From Planctomycetota bacterium (lineage in GTDB: Bacteria; Planctomycetota; Phycisphaerae; Phycisphaerales; UBA1924): DNA of 36,987 bases. The stretch covers positions 1 to 36,987 of the forward strand of contig RFGK01000187.1 in assembly GCA_003697045.1 (NCBI GenBank), given 5' to 3'. Numbering within the stretch: position 1 is the first letter of the stretch; every line of letters begins with the position of its first letter. The notes below the pieces were generated by a model. It ran no database searches. It saw nothing but the letters and a program-made list of their open reading frames with translations, and was not told the origin of the DNA. Shown one piece after another: positions 29,601 to 36,987 of this stretch. Position numbers and translations under genes: made by a program.

Positions 29601-32243
29601 TTTGCCTTGTCGCAGGAAGATGAGCAGCGCATCGTCGATCGCTGGCAGAGGTATGTCAATGCCTACGGCGGCCCGGGGGTTCAACTCGAGTTTGACACCG
29701 TGCTCAACTGGCTGTATGCGCAGTTCCAGCTTGAAGAACTCGACGCCAACAACACCCCTGTATGGATGCGTCGGTTCGACCCGGAAACCGGGCTGCTGCT
29801 CAATGTGGCCGATGAGAACGACGACGACCCCGACGATGGCGGCGGATCGTTCGACACGTTCGACGACCTTTTCGAGTTTCCGCAGGTCCAGTTCCCGTCC
29901 AACGAGACCGCGCGTGAACCTGAATGGCAGACCGTGCGGCTCTGGAAGAAGGTCATCAATGACTCCGGACTCCAGCGAGAGACCGACTGGCGCGGAAGCC
30001 CCGACAACACAGACAACTGGATTCAGAACGATCTGCTTGTCGATCGCTTGCGCGAGCCCGACCCGGACCCCAATTATGTGACCCCGGACGGAATCACCTA
30101 TCCGGATCCGTCGCGTCGCGTGGCTCATCTTGACTCGCGCCCGGCGTTTGCGGGTGGGTATGACGTCGGCACTGCGGGCGGGCCTCGCGTTACGGGAACC
30201 AGATCCTGCGACCAGAACCTGGCACCGCTCGTCAATGGATTCCAGAACGACAACACCGGGTGGACGATCGCATCGCACTCGTTCATTCGTCGGCGGGGAT
30301 TCAACGACAACTCCTCTGCCAGGCAGTCCTCCGGGTCCGAATCGCTTCGTCGCGGGGTGCTGCCCCAATGGTGCATCGAGACGATTCAGAATCGCGCGAG
30401 CCCCGGCGGAGCCGACTATCAGGGCGAGGGCGAGCCACAGAACATCAAGGGCGGCGAACACCCCGGTTCCTCGCTGAGCGATGCAGATTTCGACTTCAAC
30501 GAGCCCTGGGCGTTCCGGCGATTCTCTCAGTTCATGGGCGAGAACGACCCGGTCGAGGACACGTTCAATCAGACGCCCAACGAGTGGAACGGGCCACAGT
30601 ATGCATTCAACATGCTGCGTGATGTCCTGTACGGCCCGTCACTGCCGCCCAACGGCGCACGCCCGCGCGATACCGAGTTCATCGTTCCCGAGCTTCACGT
30701 TCGCAACGACAAGCTCGAATACACACCCGCAGGCAGCGGCGATCCGATCGACATCTCGCGCCTGACCGACATCCTCGCGCCTTACGCGATCGGGCCGGAG
30801 TATGACCCGCGGGCAGCCTCTGACCTCGATAACGACCCCACGCTGCCGGGTCGGTGGCTGACGTTGAGCGAGGCGATGGGCCTGGCGCTTGCCTATGACC
30901 GCGCGCCCGACGGGGTCTACAGCCGATACATCTATTTCGATCCGCACAAGCGTCTGGTGACGGATCGCCCCGGCACACCTCCATCCGGAGATGCCGAGTA
31001 TGTCTTTGATCGCTGTCAGTTGTGGCTGACCAAGTTCGTTCCCTTTGTCAATCAGGATTCCGACCCCGACGGAGCGTTCAACCCGCAGTCGGACAGGGTG
31101 CTTGGCACCGGCGTGCCCCCGGCACTGGTGCTGCTGGATTCCATCCGCGCTGGCGATGATGATCTGACGGCCAATGAGGTTCTTCAGACGGCCCTTCCAG
31201 GCAAGATCAACATCAACACCGCTCCGCTCAGCGTGTTACGCACCATCGGAATGCTCAGTCCGAGCACGTCGTGGGATATCTTCGGCGTGCCCGAAAACTG
31301 GGCCTGGCGTGTTGCGTCGGAATACGGCGGGCTCGGGCCGAGCGGCTCGTTCGATCCTGCGCCCTACATCGATTGGGCCAAAACGAATCTCGGCCTTCCC
31401 GATCTCTCGTTTGTCGATGCTGCTTCCACGCTGATTGCCTATCGCGATCGACTCCGGTATATCCCGTTCCGCGTGGCCTCATTCCCGCCGTCTCTGCTGC
31501 CCAAGGCTGGTCTGATTGATTCGGGATTTGTGCCTGATGACGGCTCCGGGGCGCTCTTCCATGTCACAAACCCCGAGCTGGCACTGGTTGAGGACAATCG
31601 CATCAATGACGTCGGCCGAAGCATGCTCACGGGCATCATCGGCCTGCGTGAACGCCCGGGATTTGCGTCGCTTGGGGAAATATTCGCAGCGAGGATACGC
31701 CCGGATCTGGAAGACACTTTCGATGCGCGCACGCTTCCCTATCGCATCAATGAGGTCGAGACCTGCCAGGTCGACGCACTCTCGAGCGATCGATCCGACG
31801 GAGCAAACCCGCAGGAGCTCAAGGCCTACGAGCATACCGGCGGCGGCGCAAACTTCCGCATCAGGCTCGAGCCGGCTCCCTATACCGACTTCGATCCGTT
31901 TGAGGACACGAGCTTCCCGCAAAACAAGCAGTTTGTCGGCGATGAGCTGGGCAATGACTACGACGAACAGCTTGCCATTGCGTCTCAGGTTCTCAATCTT
32001 GTCACGACGCGGAGCGACTACTTTGCCGTCTGGTTCGTCGTTCAAGGCTACACCCGTGAAGACGTGAGCAATCTTGGTGAAAACGATCCGATGATCCCCA
32101 GCTTTGCCCGACGGTATCTGATGGTGGTCGACCGTACCCGGGTGGGGACCTGGGTTGACCGCAACGGCGACGGCATCGAGCAGGAGGAGTCGGAAATCAT
32201 TACGCAGCCTCGCATTGTGCTTTTCCGCGAGGTGCCGATGTAG
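26664..32243 (+). CDS. giant GspK-like prepilin-signal protein (about 1,850 aa)
   Basis: Candidate tip pseudopilin. The start is uncertain among GTG 26664, ATG 26673 and ATG 26691. The leader ends RRRG, followed by SILVLVLGVLALMAVFAAVYMTIG with no Glu at +5, as in canonical GspK. GspK hallmarks occur twice: AAVNVNTATDG (about residue 352) and PGKININTAPLSVLRTIGML (about 1512), the latter followed by a helical stretch (DVGRSMLTGIIGLRERPGFASLGEIF) like the GspK helical domain. DADGDGFADSRWFELRDS (about 305) looks like an EF-hand-type calcium loop. The length is roughly six times GspK (about 320 aa), and some 1,100 residues between the two motifs (about 365-1500) are unassigned, with many Asp/Pro turns. 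It is the last gene of the block and is followed by a strong terminator. I find no frameshift or internal stop. Confidence 0.82.
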   Translation: MLLMNRTGTMLLHENEQDRGCNVRRRGSILVLVLGVLALMAVFAAVYMTIGLGDQRAASAVEARQQRDELAPQIGDYIADVIARDRLAIEWRTSGTDGGLAQLPYRETTDYSYTDYELLSIPTLGDNSGRRIPPNQIDLFRFRPEGSIPEPFLGNPLNDQRTSSDPWLASTEPTYLGSPAERAFPNDPTKWWLDNRDWLQISNVAPDGLFVNLYALRNNFDAERGYRNDSQMSYWLSLIEGAPGARLQATLDLPWGGTADPNRPFHWTMYQRNMFFPIGQPFLFNDRFGNVAGWDSPDFPLYQYADADGDGFADSRWFELRDSTIPDEELNLLANSGDYRVFAAVRIVDLSAAVNVNTATDGLIAPTVEVPAGSSPAEIDLRRLLTLEDAALDMRATIPEILDEPLSYQSIPRPRQWGSAEVEDAASDYSLYEFAQSAGTVPDASLKIGWFGYDALVRTMQADLLDSPYDVRGSAVAPPDLSAYDPTIELLPVSPFEYLFLSRDPGNPGGPGEHFGVLRDMDRRAMNRLERYQRVGRLDPLDLSRRASDREEPESRFGAEIFGIADLSELLTYRGLNDPAALSRLEAAVDGRLDDAVPEPWLTTRRFGPMRSNRALNYERYGHDDREAGQEFRDTDAQPDGLIDDDALALAFMSPRSRLTTISGGAELNGALSLSGTQSRFGLRLQAQESKTLLRSAVQSQQSLFALYRRALAPHASIDQSWQPFGAGYDRYRTLFYGYQGPELAVRAAAHLALNMKDQYDSDSDPSVATLINTLTNPNVNVDPLVRAVASDPMRYPGGDTAQRLVLPFTHANTNPGNVESEALNIFGIEPQPFIVQAMTITVLTDAPRTNVPAGEPNGDVDWQSGSCDPPTPGQRQPAQIPITIGSKLTSGDWASGESVWDKNADFAMQVFAVKLHNPFNEPITLGRNAADRRSFDYYIEYGGRYYKLAQYTPPNDLDAPPRYGLSPVTIQPGATRVFFALSQEDEQRIVDRWQRYVNAYGGPGVQLEFDTVLNWLYAQFQLEELDANNTPVWMRRFDPETGLLLNVADENDDDPDDGGGSFDTFDDLFEFPQVQFPSNETAREPEWQTVRLWKKVINDSGLQRETDWRGSPDNTDNWIQNDLLVDRLREPDPDPNYVTPDGITYPDPSRRVAHLDSRPAFAGGYDVGTAGGPRVTGTRSCDQNLAPLVNGFQNDNTGWTIASHSFIRRRGFNDNSSARQSSGSESLRRGVLPQWCIETIQNRASPGGADYQGEGEPQNIKGGEHPGSSLSDADFDFNEPWAFRRFSQFMGENDPVEDTFNQTPNEWNGPQYAFNMLRDVLYGPSLPPNGARPRDTEFIVPELHVRNDKLEYTPAGSGDPIDISRLTDILAPYAIGPEYDPRAASDLDNDPTLPGRWLTLSEAMGLALAYDRAPDGVYSRYIYFDPHKRLVTDRPGTPPSGDAEYVFDRCQLWLTKFVPFVNQDSDPDGAFNPQSDRVLGTGVPPALVLLDSIRAGDDDLTANEVLQTALPGKININTAPLSVLRTIGMLSPSTSWDIFGVPENWAWRVASEYGGLGPSGSFDPAPYIDWAKTNLGLPDLSFVDAASTLIAYRDRLRYIPFRVASFPPSLLPKAGLIDSGFVPDDGSGALFHVTNPELALVEDNRINDVGRSMLTGIIGLRERPGFASLGEIFAARIRPDLEDTFDARTLPYRINEVETCQVDALSSDRSDGANPQELKAYEHTGGGANFRIRLEPAPYTDFDPFEDTSFPQNKQFVGDELGNDYDEQLAIASQVLNLVTTRSDYFAVWFVVQGYTREDVSNLGENDPMIPSFARRYLMVVDRTRVGTWVDRNGDGIEQEESEIITQPRIVLFREVPM

Positions 32244-32269
32244 CACGACTTTGAGCACATGTCAGCACG

Positions 32270-32309
32270 CGCCGGTCCGTCATCGACCCGAGGCGGGCCG
32301 GCGTTTTTT
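32270..32309 (+). terminator. strong intrinsic terminator closing the pilus/secretion block
   Basis: CGCCGGTCCG pairs with CGGGCCGGCG (10 base pairs including one G-T pair) around a 14-base loop, directly followed by TTTTTT. It lies 27 bases after the stop of the giant gene and ends 34 bases before the tRNA. This is the clearest Rho-independent terminator in the window. Confidence 0.88.
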
Positions 32310-32343
32310 CCAAGGGCGTCGGCGCGGCGTATCCTTTGCGCGA

Positions 32344-32417
32344 CAGGGTGTAGCTCAGCTTGGTAGAGCGCGTGGTTTGGGTCCACGAGGTCGCCGGTTC
32401 GAATCCGGCCACCCTGA
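32344..32417 (+). tRNA. tRNA-Pro (anticodon TGG)
   Basis: The 74-base cloverleaf is complete. Acceptor arms are CAGGGTG and CACCCTG, with C1-G72 as usual for bacterial proline tRNAs and A as discriminator. The D arm is AGCTCAGCTTGGTAGAGC. The anticodon stem CGTGG/CCACG holds loop TTTGGGT, giving anticodon TGG, which reads CCA and related Pro codons. The T arm is CCGGTTCGAATCCGG. The 3' CCA is not encoded. A TATCCT box at 32330-32335 sits at the right distance for a -10 element, but no good -35 is visible. It lies between the block terminator and the convergent NUDIX gene, 3 bases from that gene's stop. Confidence 0.96.
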
Positions 32418-32420
32418 CTT

Positions 32421-32993
32421 TCACTTTATGCCTGCTCGCCACTGGTCCAAGAGCGTAAAGGCCGCGACCACGATCGAGTGATGGATCTGCCCGCTCGCGA
32501 TCATCTCTCGCGCACGACTCAATGGCACGCACATCACCCTGATCTGCTCGTGCTCGTCCAGTGCCTGGGCCGATGTTCGCTGTGCGTCCGTAATCACGTA
32601 GGTATGGACCCGATTGTTCAGGATCGCTGCATTGGCGGAGATCGATCCGAGACTGATTGGTTCTGAACCGGCAAATCCTGTTTCCTCCAGCAGTTCGCGA
32701 GCGGCGGTCGTCGCCGGGTCTTCACCGTCATCAACGATTCCACCCGGAATCTCGATCGACATGGCGCCGATGCCGAAACGAAACTGCTCGATGAGCACCA
32801 ACTCGTCGTCGGGTGTGATCGCAAAGACGTTGACCCAGTCCGGTGAGTCAATAACTGCGAACGTGCCCGAACGGGCCCCGTCCGTCGGGCACGTCCACTG
32901 CTGCTCTTCGAGTGCAAAAATGCGTGTCTGCGCGACAACACGCCTTTTTTGCAGCGTCCAGGGGATAAGAGAATCATCTTCAGGCCTGCTCAT
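32421..32993 (-). CDS. NUDIX hydrolase, ADP-ribose pyrophosphatase-like
   Basis: Cytosolic Mg2+-dependent hydrolase of nucleoside diphosphate derivatives. The NUDIX box GGIVDDGEDPATTAARELLEETGF matches GX5EX7REUXEEXGU exactly (residues of about 93-116) and is preceded by MSIEIPG, typical of ADP-ribose pyrophosphatases (NudF/AF-type). Other family features are FAITPDDELVLIEQFRFG upstream of the box and the downstream acidic EHEQIRVMCVPLSRAREMIASGQI. The length of 190 aa fits the family. ATG 32993 has no clear Shine-Dalgarno. The gene is divergent from the tricorn-like protease across 111 bases and converges on the tRNA. The actual substrate (ADP-ribose, a nucleotide sugar or other) cannot be read. 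Confidence 0.92.
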   Translation of the reverse strand: MSRPEDDSLIPWTLQKRRVVAQTRIFALEEQQWTCPTDGARSGTFAVIDSPDWVNVFAITPDDELVLIEQFRFGIGAMSIEIPGGIVDDGEDPATTAARELLEETGFAGSEPISLGSISANAAILNNRVHTYVITDAQRTSAQALDEHEQIRVMCVPLSRAREMIASGQIHHSIVVAAFTLLDQWRAGIK

Positions 32994-33104
32994 GGGCCGA
33001 GTGTAGGTCTATGCTCGCACAGAACGAAAATGCCAACGATCAGCGACGGGCAGGCAACCTGGACCCATCCTGACAGGAACCCAAAGCAGGAGCAGGAGAT
33101 ACCG

Positions 33105-36100
33105 ATGAGAATGACCAAGCAGTTGGCCTGTGCGATCGGGCTTGCCATCGCGAGCACTGCCACGGCCCAGCACCAGCCGCAAGCCGGGATGCTTCGCTAT
33201 CCCGATGTCAGCCAGACCCACATAGTCTTCAGTTACGCCAATGATCTCTGGCTTGTCCCGAAGAGTGGCGGCACAGCGACGAGGCTTTCCAGTCCTGCCG
33301 GCAATGAATCGCTGGCGAAGTTCAGCCCGGACGGTCAGACCATTGCTTTCAATGCCAACTATGACGGCGGCCGTGACCTCTACACCATGTCTGTCGCCGG
33401 GGGCGTGCCCAACCGCGTGACCCACCATCCCGCCTTTGAGTGGCTCACCGACTGGACGGCCGACGGCCGACTCCTGTTCTTCCAGAACGGCTTGGCCGGG
33501 TTGCCCAGACAGACCCAGATTTTCACAGTCTCGCCCGAAGGCGGGCTGCCGGAGCGGCTGCCGGTTCCTTACGGCGCCAATGGCTCCATCTCGCCCGACG
33601 GTCAGTGGCTCGCCTATACCCCGCACTCCCGCGACACGCGCACCTGGAAACGCTACCGCGGCGGGATGGCAACCGACATCTGGCTGTTCAATCTCGAGAC
33701 CCATGAAAGCCGCAAGATCACCGACTGGGAAGGCACCGATTCCATCCCCATGTGGCATGGCGCCAAGGTCTACTACCTTTCAGATAACGGCCCGGAGCAT
33801 CGTCTCAACATCTGGAGCTACGACCCTGCCGACGGAGAGCGATCGCAGATCACCCACTTTGCCGACTATGACTGCAAGTTTCCCTCCATCGGGCCCGGCG
33901 ATGATGGAGAGGGCGAAATCGTCTTCCAGAACGGCTCGGCTCTGTACCTGCTCGATCTCGGCTCCGGCCAGTCAAGACAGATCAGTGTGACGATTCCGGG
34001 TGAACGAGTCAAGGTGCGTCCACAAACCATCGACGCAGCGGAGTTTCTCGCTGCCGGCGGGATTTCATCGACCGGCAAGCGCGCTGTGGTCGAAGCGCGC
34101 GGGGACATCTGGACCATCCCGGCCGAGCACGGTGCGCCAAGGCAGCTCACCGACACTTCCGGTGTCGCCGAGAGAACTCCTGCCTGGAGTCCAGATGGAA
34201 AGTGGATTGCTTACTTTTCTGATGAGTCGGGTGAGTATGAGCTGTATCTCACGCAGTCTGACGGCAAGGGTGAAACCCGCCAGCTCACCAGCGGCAACAA
34301 GACGTACTTCTTCTCGATCTCCTGGGCACCGGACTCCGAGAAGCTGGTCATCACCGACAAGGCCGGCAACATCATTCTCGTCGATGTGGAGACCGGCGAG
34401 CAAAGCGTGCTGGATCGTGACGAGTGGGCCAATCAGCCGCGCGTCGAGTGGTCGAAGGATTCGCGTTGGCTGACGTATGCCAAGACTGGCCCGAAGAGCA
34501 TGTCTTCGGCAATCTGGATTTACGACATCGAGAACGGCGAGGCGCACCAGGTCACGAGCGGGTTCTTCAATGACACGAGCCCGACGTTCAGCCGCAAGGG
34601 CGATTTCCTGTTTTATACGTCCAACCGCGACTTTGTTGATCCCAGCTACGAGGACGTGGGGCTTTCGTTCATTTATGACGACACGGGCAAGCTGATTGCT
34701 GTGCCGCTCAATGAAGACGTTGAGTATCCCTGGTCGATTGAAGCCGACGAAGAGTCGTGGTCCGAAGAAGCAGACGAACAGACCGAAGACCAGGCGGACG
34801 AGTCTGACGGGGCTGCCGATGAGGAGCAGGATGCCGCCCCCGGCGAGCAGGCCGATGAGCCCAGGAGCCCGATCCACGGCGTGTGGGCAGGCAAGGTCAA
34901 GGGGCTCAGCCAGATTCCCGGCATGACCCAGGACGAGATGGAGTTCAAGATGACCATCATCGCCCGCGACGACGGCTCGTTCGTCGGCTCAAGCGAGGCG
35001 ATGGGTGAGTCTGCGCAGTTTGACTCGGTCAGCTTTGATGAGGCCACGGGCAAGTTCACCGCGACACTCTCCCAGGGACCGATCACACAGAAGATGGAAG
35101 GCACGCTCAGCGGAGACACCATCACCGGAACGTGGACGATCGTCGAGATGGATCTCTCCGGCCAGTTCGAAGTGACACGCACCGATGAAGAACCGGATGA
35201 GTCTGAGTTCGAAGACGAGGCCGGAGACGATGAACCGATCGAGATTGATTTTGAAGGCTTTGAATCACGTGGTCTTGAGCTTCCCGTTGAATCAGGCAAC
35301 TTTGCGAGTCTGGTCACCAACGACAAGGGCCATCTGATCTACATGCGCATGGACGGTCCCGTGCCGGCGGTCAAGATCATTGACATCACTGATGATGAAC
35401 CGAGCGAGAAGACCGTCATCGCGGGTGCCGGGCTTGCCGGCATCTCGGGAGACGGAAAGAAGCTGCTCGTTGCACAGGGCCCGACCCGTTTTGGCATCAT
35501 CAACGCTGCTGCGGGGCAGAGCCTCAGCAAGCCGCTTTCGACCGATGGGCTCGACAAGGTCGTCGATCCGCGTGCCGAGTGGGAGCAGATCTTCACCGAC
35601 GCGTGGCGTCGGCATCGTGATTTCTTCTATGTGAAGAACATGCACGGCGTCGACTGGGAGGCCGTCTACGAGCAATACCACGCCATGCTGAATGACGCCG
35701 CCAGCCGCGAAGACGTCAGCTTCATCATCGGCGAAATGATCGCCGAGCTCAACGTCGGACACGCGTACTACTGGGGTGGCGACGGTGAGACCGAGTCGAC
35801 CCGAAACGTGGGCATGCTCGGTGCCGATTTCGTGCTTGCCAGCGAAACCGATGACGATGGCAACATGCACACGGCTTACAAGATCGCCAAGGTCTATCAC
35901 GGCGCACCGTGGGATTCTGATGCCCGAGGCCCGCTCAGCACTCACGGCATCGATGCCGGCGAAGGTGACTACATTCTCGCGGTCAATGGACGCAAGATAA
36001 ACACCGCCCTGGATCCGTGGGCGGCGTTCATCGGAACCGCCGGCAAGGAGACGACCATCACCTTCGCCGACGCGCTCGTGGGTGATGACGAAACGCGCAA

Positions 36101-36830
36101 CGAACGCGACATCACACTCAAGCCTCTGGCCTCAGAGAGCAACCTGCGCTATCGCGCATGGATCGAAAAGAACCGCAGCTATGTTGAACAGGCCACCGAC
36201 GGCAAGGTCGGGTACATCTACGTGCCGGATACCGGCATCAACGGACAGAATGATCTCTTCCGTCAGTTCTACGGGCAGATCGGCAAGGACGCGCTGATCA
36301 TTGACGAACGCTGGAACGGCGGCGGCCAGATCCCCACGCGCTTTATCGAGTTGCTCAATCGCCCGCGTACCAACTACTGGGCACGCCGTGACGGAAAGGA
36401 CTGGCCCTGGCCGCCCGACTCTCACCAGGGGCCCAAGTGCATGCTCATCAACGGACTGGCCGGGTCCGGCGGCGACATGTTCCCGTGGCTGTTCAAGTTC
36501 AACAATCTTGGCAAACTCATCGGCATGCGCACATGGGGCGGGCTCGTTGGGATCTCTGGCGTCCCGGGACTCATCGACGGCGGCTACACCGCGGTCCCAA
36601 CGTTTGGCTTCTACGAAACTAACGGAACCTGGGGCATCGAAGGACACGGGGTCGATCCTGATATCGAGGTGGTCGATGATCCTGCCAAGATGGTCGACGG
36701 CGGCGACCCGCAGCTTGACGCGGCAATCAAACACATGCTCGAGGAAATCGAGCGGAACCCGTATCGTCCGGTCAAGCGTCCGCCCGATCCCGATCGCTCA
36801 GGCATGGGCGTGACGGAGGAAGACAAGTAA
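33105..36830 (+). CDS. tricorn-type S41 protease with an inserted domain between acidic linkers
   Basis: ATG 33105 has AGGAG seven bases upstream and a signal peptide (MRMTKQLACAIGLAIASTATA), so the 1,241-aa product is exported. From the N-terminus, beta-propeller repeats carry TolB/tricorn-like motifs (FSYANDLWLVPKSGG, AKFSPDGQTIAFNANYDG, PAWSPDGKWIAYFSDESGEYELYL). Then come a Glu/Asp-rich linker, an inserted domain of about 110 residues and a second acidic linker, all within the second propeller. The propeller remainder, the tricorn core (WRRHRDFFYVKNMHGVDW), the catalytic His in LNVGHAYYWGGD (about 886), a PDZ region (GDYILAVNGRKI) and the S41 catalytic domain follow. The last has IIDERWNGGG and the nucleophile Ser in NGLAGSGGDMFPW (about 1121), then GMRTWGG and WGIEGHGVDPDIEV. 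Known tricorn proteins are peptide-degrading proteases. The signal peptide suggests a periplasmic role. Confidence 0.94.
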   Translation: MRMTKQLACAIGLAIASTATAQHQPQAGMLRYPDVSQTHIVFSYANDLWLVPKSGGTATRLSSPAGNESLAKFSPDGQTIAFNANYDGGRDLYTMSVAGGVPNRVTHHPAFEWLTDWTADGRLLFFQNGLAGLPRQTQIFTVSPEGGLPERLPVPYGANGSISPDGQWLAYTPHSRDTRTWKRYRGGMATDIWLFNLETHESRKITDWEGTDSIPMWHGAKVYYLSDNGPEHRLNIWSYDPADGERSQITHFADYDCKFPSIGPGDDGEGEIVFQNGSALYLLDLGSGQSRQISVTIPGERVKVRPQTIDAAEFLAAGGISSTGKRAVVEARGDIWTIPAEHGAPRQLTDTSGVAERTPAWSPDGKWIAYFSDESGEYELYLTQSDGKGETRQLTSGNKTYFFSISWAPDSEKLVITDKAGNIILVDVETGEQSVLDRDEWANQPRVEWSKDSRWLTYAKTGPKSMSSAIWIYDIENGEAHQVTSGFFNDTSPTFSRKGDFLFYTSNRDFVDPSYEDVGLSFIYDDTGKLIAVPLNEDVEYPWSIEADEESWSEEADEQTEDQADESDGAADEEQDAAPGEQADEPRSPIHGVWAGKVKGLSQIPGMTQDEMEFKMTIIARDDGSFVGSSEAMGESAQFDSVSFDEATGKFTATLSQGPITQKMEGTLSGDTITGTWTIVEMDLSGQFEVTRTDEEPDESEFEDEAGDDEPIEIDFEGFESRGLELPVESGNFASLVTNDKGHLIYMRMDGPVPAVKIIDITDDEPSEKTVIAGAGLAGISGDGKKLLVAQGPTRFGIINAAAGQSLSKPLSTDGLDKVVDPRAEWEQIFTDAWRRHRDFFYVKNMHGVDWEAVYEQYHAMLNDAASREDVSFIIGEMIAELNVGHAYYWGGDGETESTRNVGMLGADFVLASETDDDGNMHTAYKIAKVYHGAPWDSDARGPLSTHGIDAGEGDYILAVNGRKINTALDPWAAFIGTAGKETTITFADALVGDDETRNERDITLKPLASESNLRYRAWIEKNRSYVEQATDGKVGYIYVPDTGINGQNDLFRQFYGQIGKDALIIDERWNGGGQIPTRFIELLNRPRTNYWARRDGKDWPWPPDSHQGPKCMLINGLAGSGGDMFPWLFKFNNLGKLIGMRTWGGLVGISGVPGLIDGGYTAVPTFGFYETNGTWGIEGHGVDPDIEVVDDPAKMVDGGDPQLDAAIKHMLEEIERNPYRPVKRPPDPDRSGMGVTEEDK

Positions 36831-36854
36831 GTACGTCATCGCACGCACCGCTGA

Positions 36855-36890
36855 AAAGGGGCACGCTGGATTCGTCCGGCGTGCCCTTTC
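36855..36890 (+). terminator. hairpin terminator after the tricorn-like gene
   Basis: GGGCACGCTGG pairs with CCGGCGTGCCC (11 base pairs with one G-T pair) around loop ATTCGT, flanked by AAAAG and followed by TTTCCT. It starts about 25 bases after the stop. The T tract is short, so termination may be partial, but AAAA on the other arm would let it work in both directions. Confidence 0.7.
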
Positions 36891-36907
36891 CTGTCAAGGA
36901 TGATCGC

Positions 36908-36987
36908 ATGCACTCACCCGTGACCGGAATCCTCGGGGCCATGCCCGAAGAGATCGAGGCAGTCCTCCATCTCATGGGATCCGACAC
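36908..36987 (+). CDS. mtnN: 5'-methylthioadenosine/S-adenosylhomocysteine nucleosidase, 5' end only
   Basis: ATG 36908 is preceded by AAGGA at 7 bases and opens 26 codons that run off the window: MHSPVTGILGAMPEEIEAVLHLM. The pattern [TV]GI[LI]GAM-x-EE[IV] is the N-terminal signature of MTA/SAH nucleosidase (Pfs/MTAN), whose E. coli form begins MKIGIIGAMEEEV. The enzyme hydrolyses the N-glycosidic bond of MTA and SAH in methyl-cycle salvage. The fragment is below the length limit of the ORF track. It stands directly after the terminator, so it probably has its own promoter. Only the N-terminus is visible. Confidence 0.78.
   Translation, partial: MHSPVTGILGAMPEEIEAVLHLMGSD

Noticed and set aside
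29256-30461. 401-aa minus-strand ORF inside the giant gene
   Set aside because: No start signal and no recognisable motif. The plus-strand frame is continuous through it with consistent composition.
32344-32417. tRNA-Pro as an attachment site for an integrated element
   Set aside because: No integrase, no direct repeat of the tRNA 3' end and no composition change were seen next to it.
1-36987. CRISPR arrays, insertion sequences, rRNA genes
   Set aside because: No regularly spaced repeats, transposase motifs, terminal inverted repeats or rRNA signatures were found on either strand by reading.

Overview
The window looks like a chromosomal segment of a planctomycete, most likely a Phycisphaerae-type bacterium. 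The evidence is the high GC content with strong third-position bias, the 'GC-type' dockerin-like tail (two EF-hand-like repeats ending in Gly-Cys-Gly) on the large secreted protein at 6.1-8.6 kb, a tricorn-like S41 protease, and very large prepilin-like proteins carrying 'DxDGDGxxDSRW' loops. Genus and species cannot be read from the sequence. Coding density is very high: no gene-free stretch exceeds about 200 bases. I see no insertion sequence, integrase, CRISPR array or rRNA gene.

Region 1 (1-15.0 kb) is housekeeping and envelope genes on both strands. A peroxiredoxin and gpmI form a minus-strand pair. A divergent PLP-homeostasis gene (yggS) converges on a lipoprotein N-acetylmuramoyl-alanine amidase. 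A DUF481 outer-membrane barrel gene is followed closely by an MscS channel gene. Next come a secreted LamG-like/SGNH-like/dockerin protein, pyruvate kinase downstream of an orphan iron-type solute-binding protein, and an SDR oxidoreductase. The SDR gene overlaps, tail to tail, a fusion of a degenerate RluA-type pseudouridine synthase with a SAM methyltransferase. That fusion gene overlaps a stand-alone coaB.

Region 2 (15.2-32.3 kb) is the most distinctive part. It is a single-strand, 17-kb block encoding a type IV pilus / type II secretion-like machine: GspE/PilB ATPase 1, PilT, GspE/PilB ATPase 2, a GspF/PilC platform protein, and five proteins with type-III prepilin signals in an order resembling G-H-I-J-K. 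The last is a GspK-like protein of about 1,850 residues. The pseudopilin-like proteins are 2 to 6 times the usual size, both assembly ATPases lack the usual zinc tetracysteine, and both carry MshEN-like N-termini that may bind c-di-GMP. Several intercistronic gaps hold stem-loops that could set expression ratios. No secretin, GspL/M, prepilin peptidase or ordinary major pilin is present in the window. A strong intrinsic terminator closes the block.

Region 3 (32.3-37.0 kb) contains tRNA-Pro(TGG), a minus-strand NUDIX (ADP-ribose pyrophosphatase-like) gene, a divergent tricorn-type protease with an extra domain set between acidic linkers, a terminator, and the first 26 codons of an MTA/SAH nucleosidase gene that runs off the window.

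The best candidate for an undescribed system is the 15.2-32.3 kb pilus/secretion-like block, above all its giant pseudopilins and dual ATPases. The degenerate pseudouridine synthase-methyltransferase fusion and the domain-inserted tricorn protease are the next most interesting. All family assignments come from motif reading only; no database search was possible.
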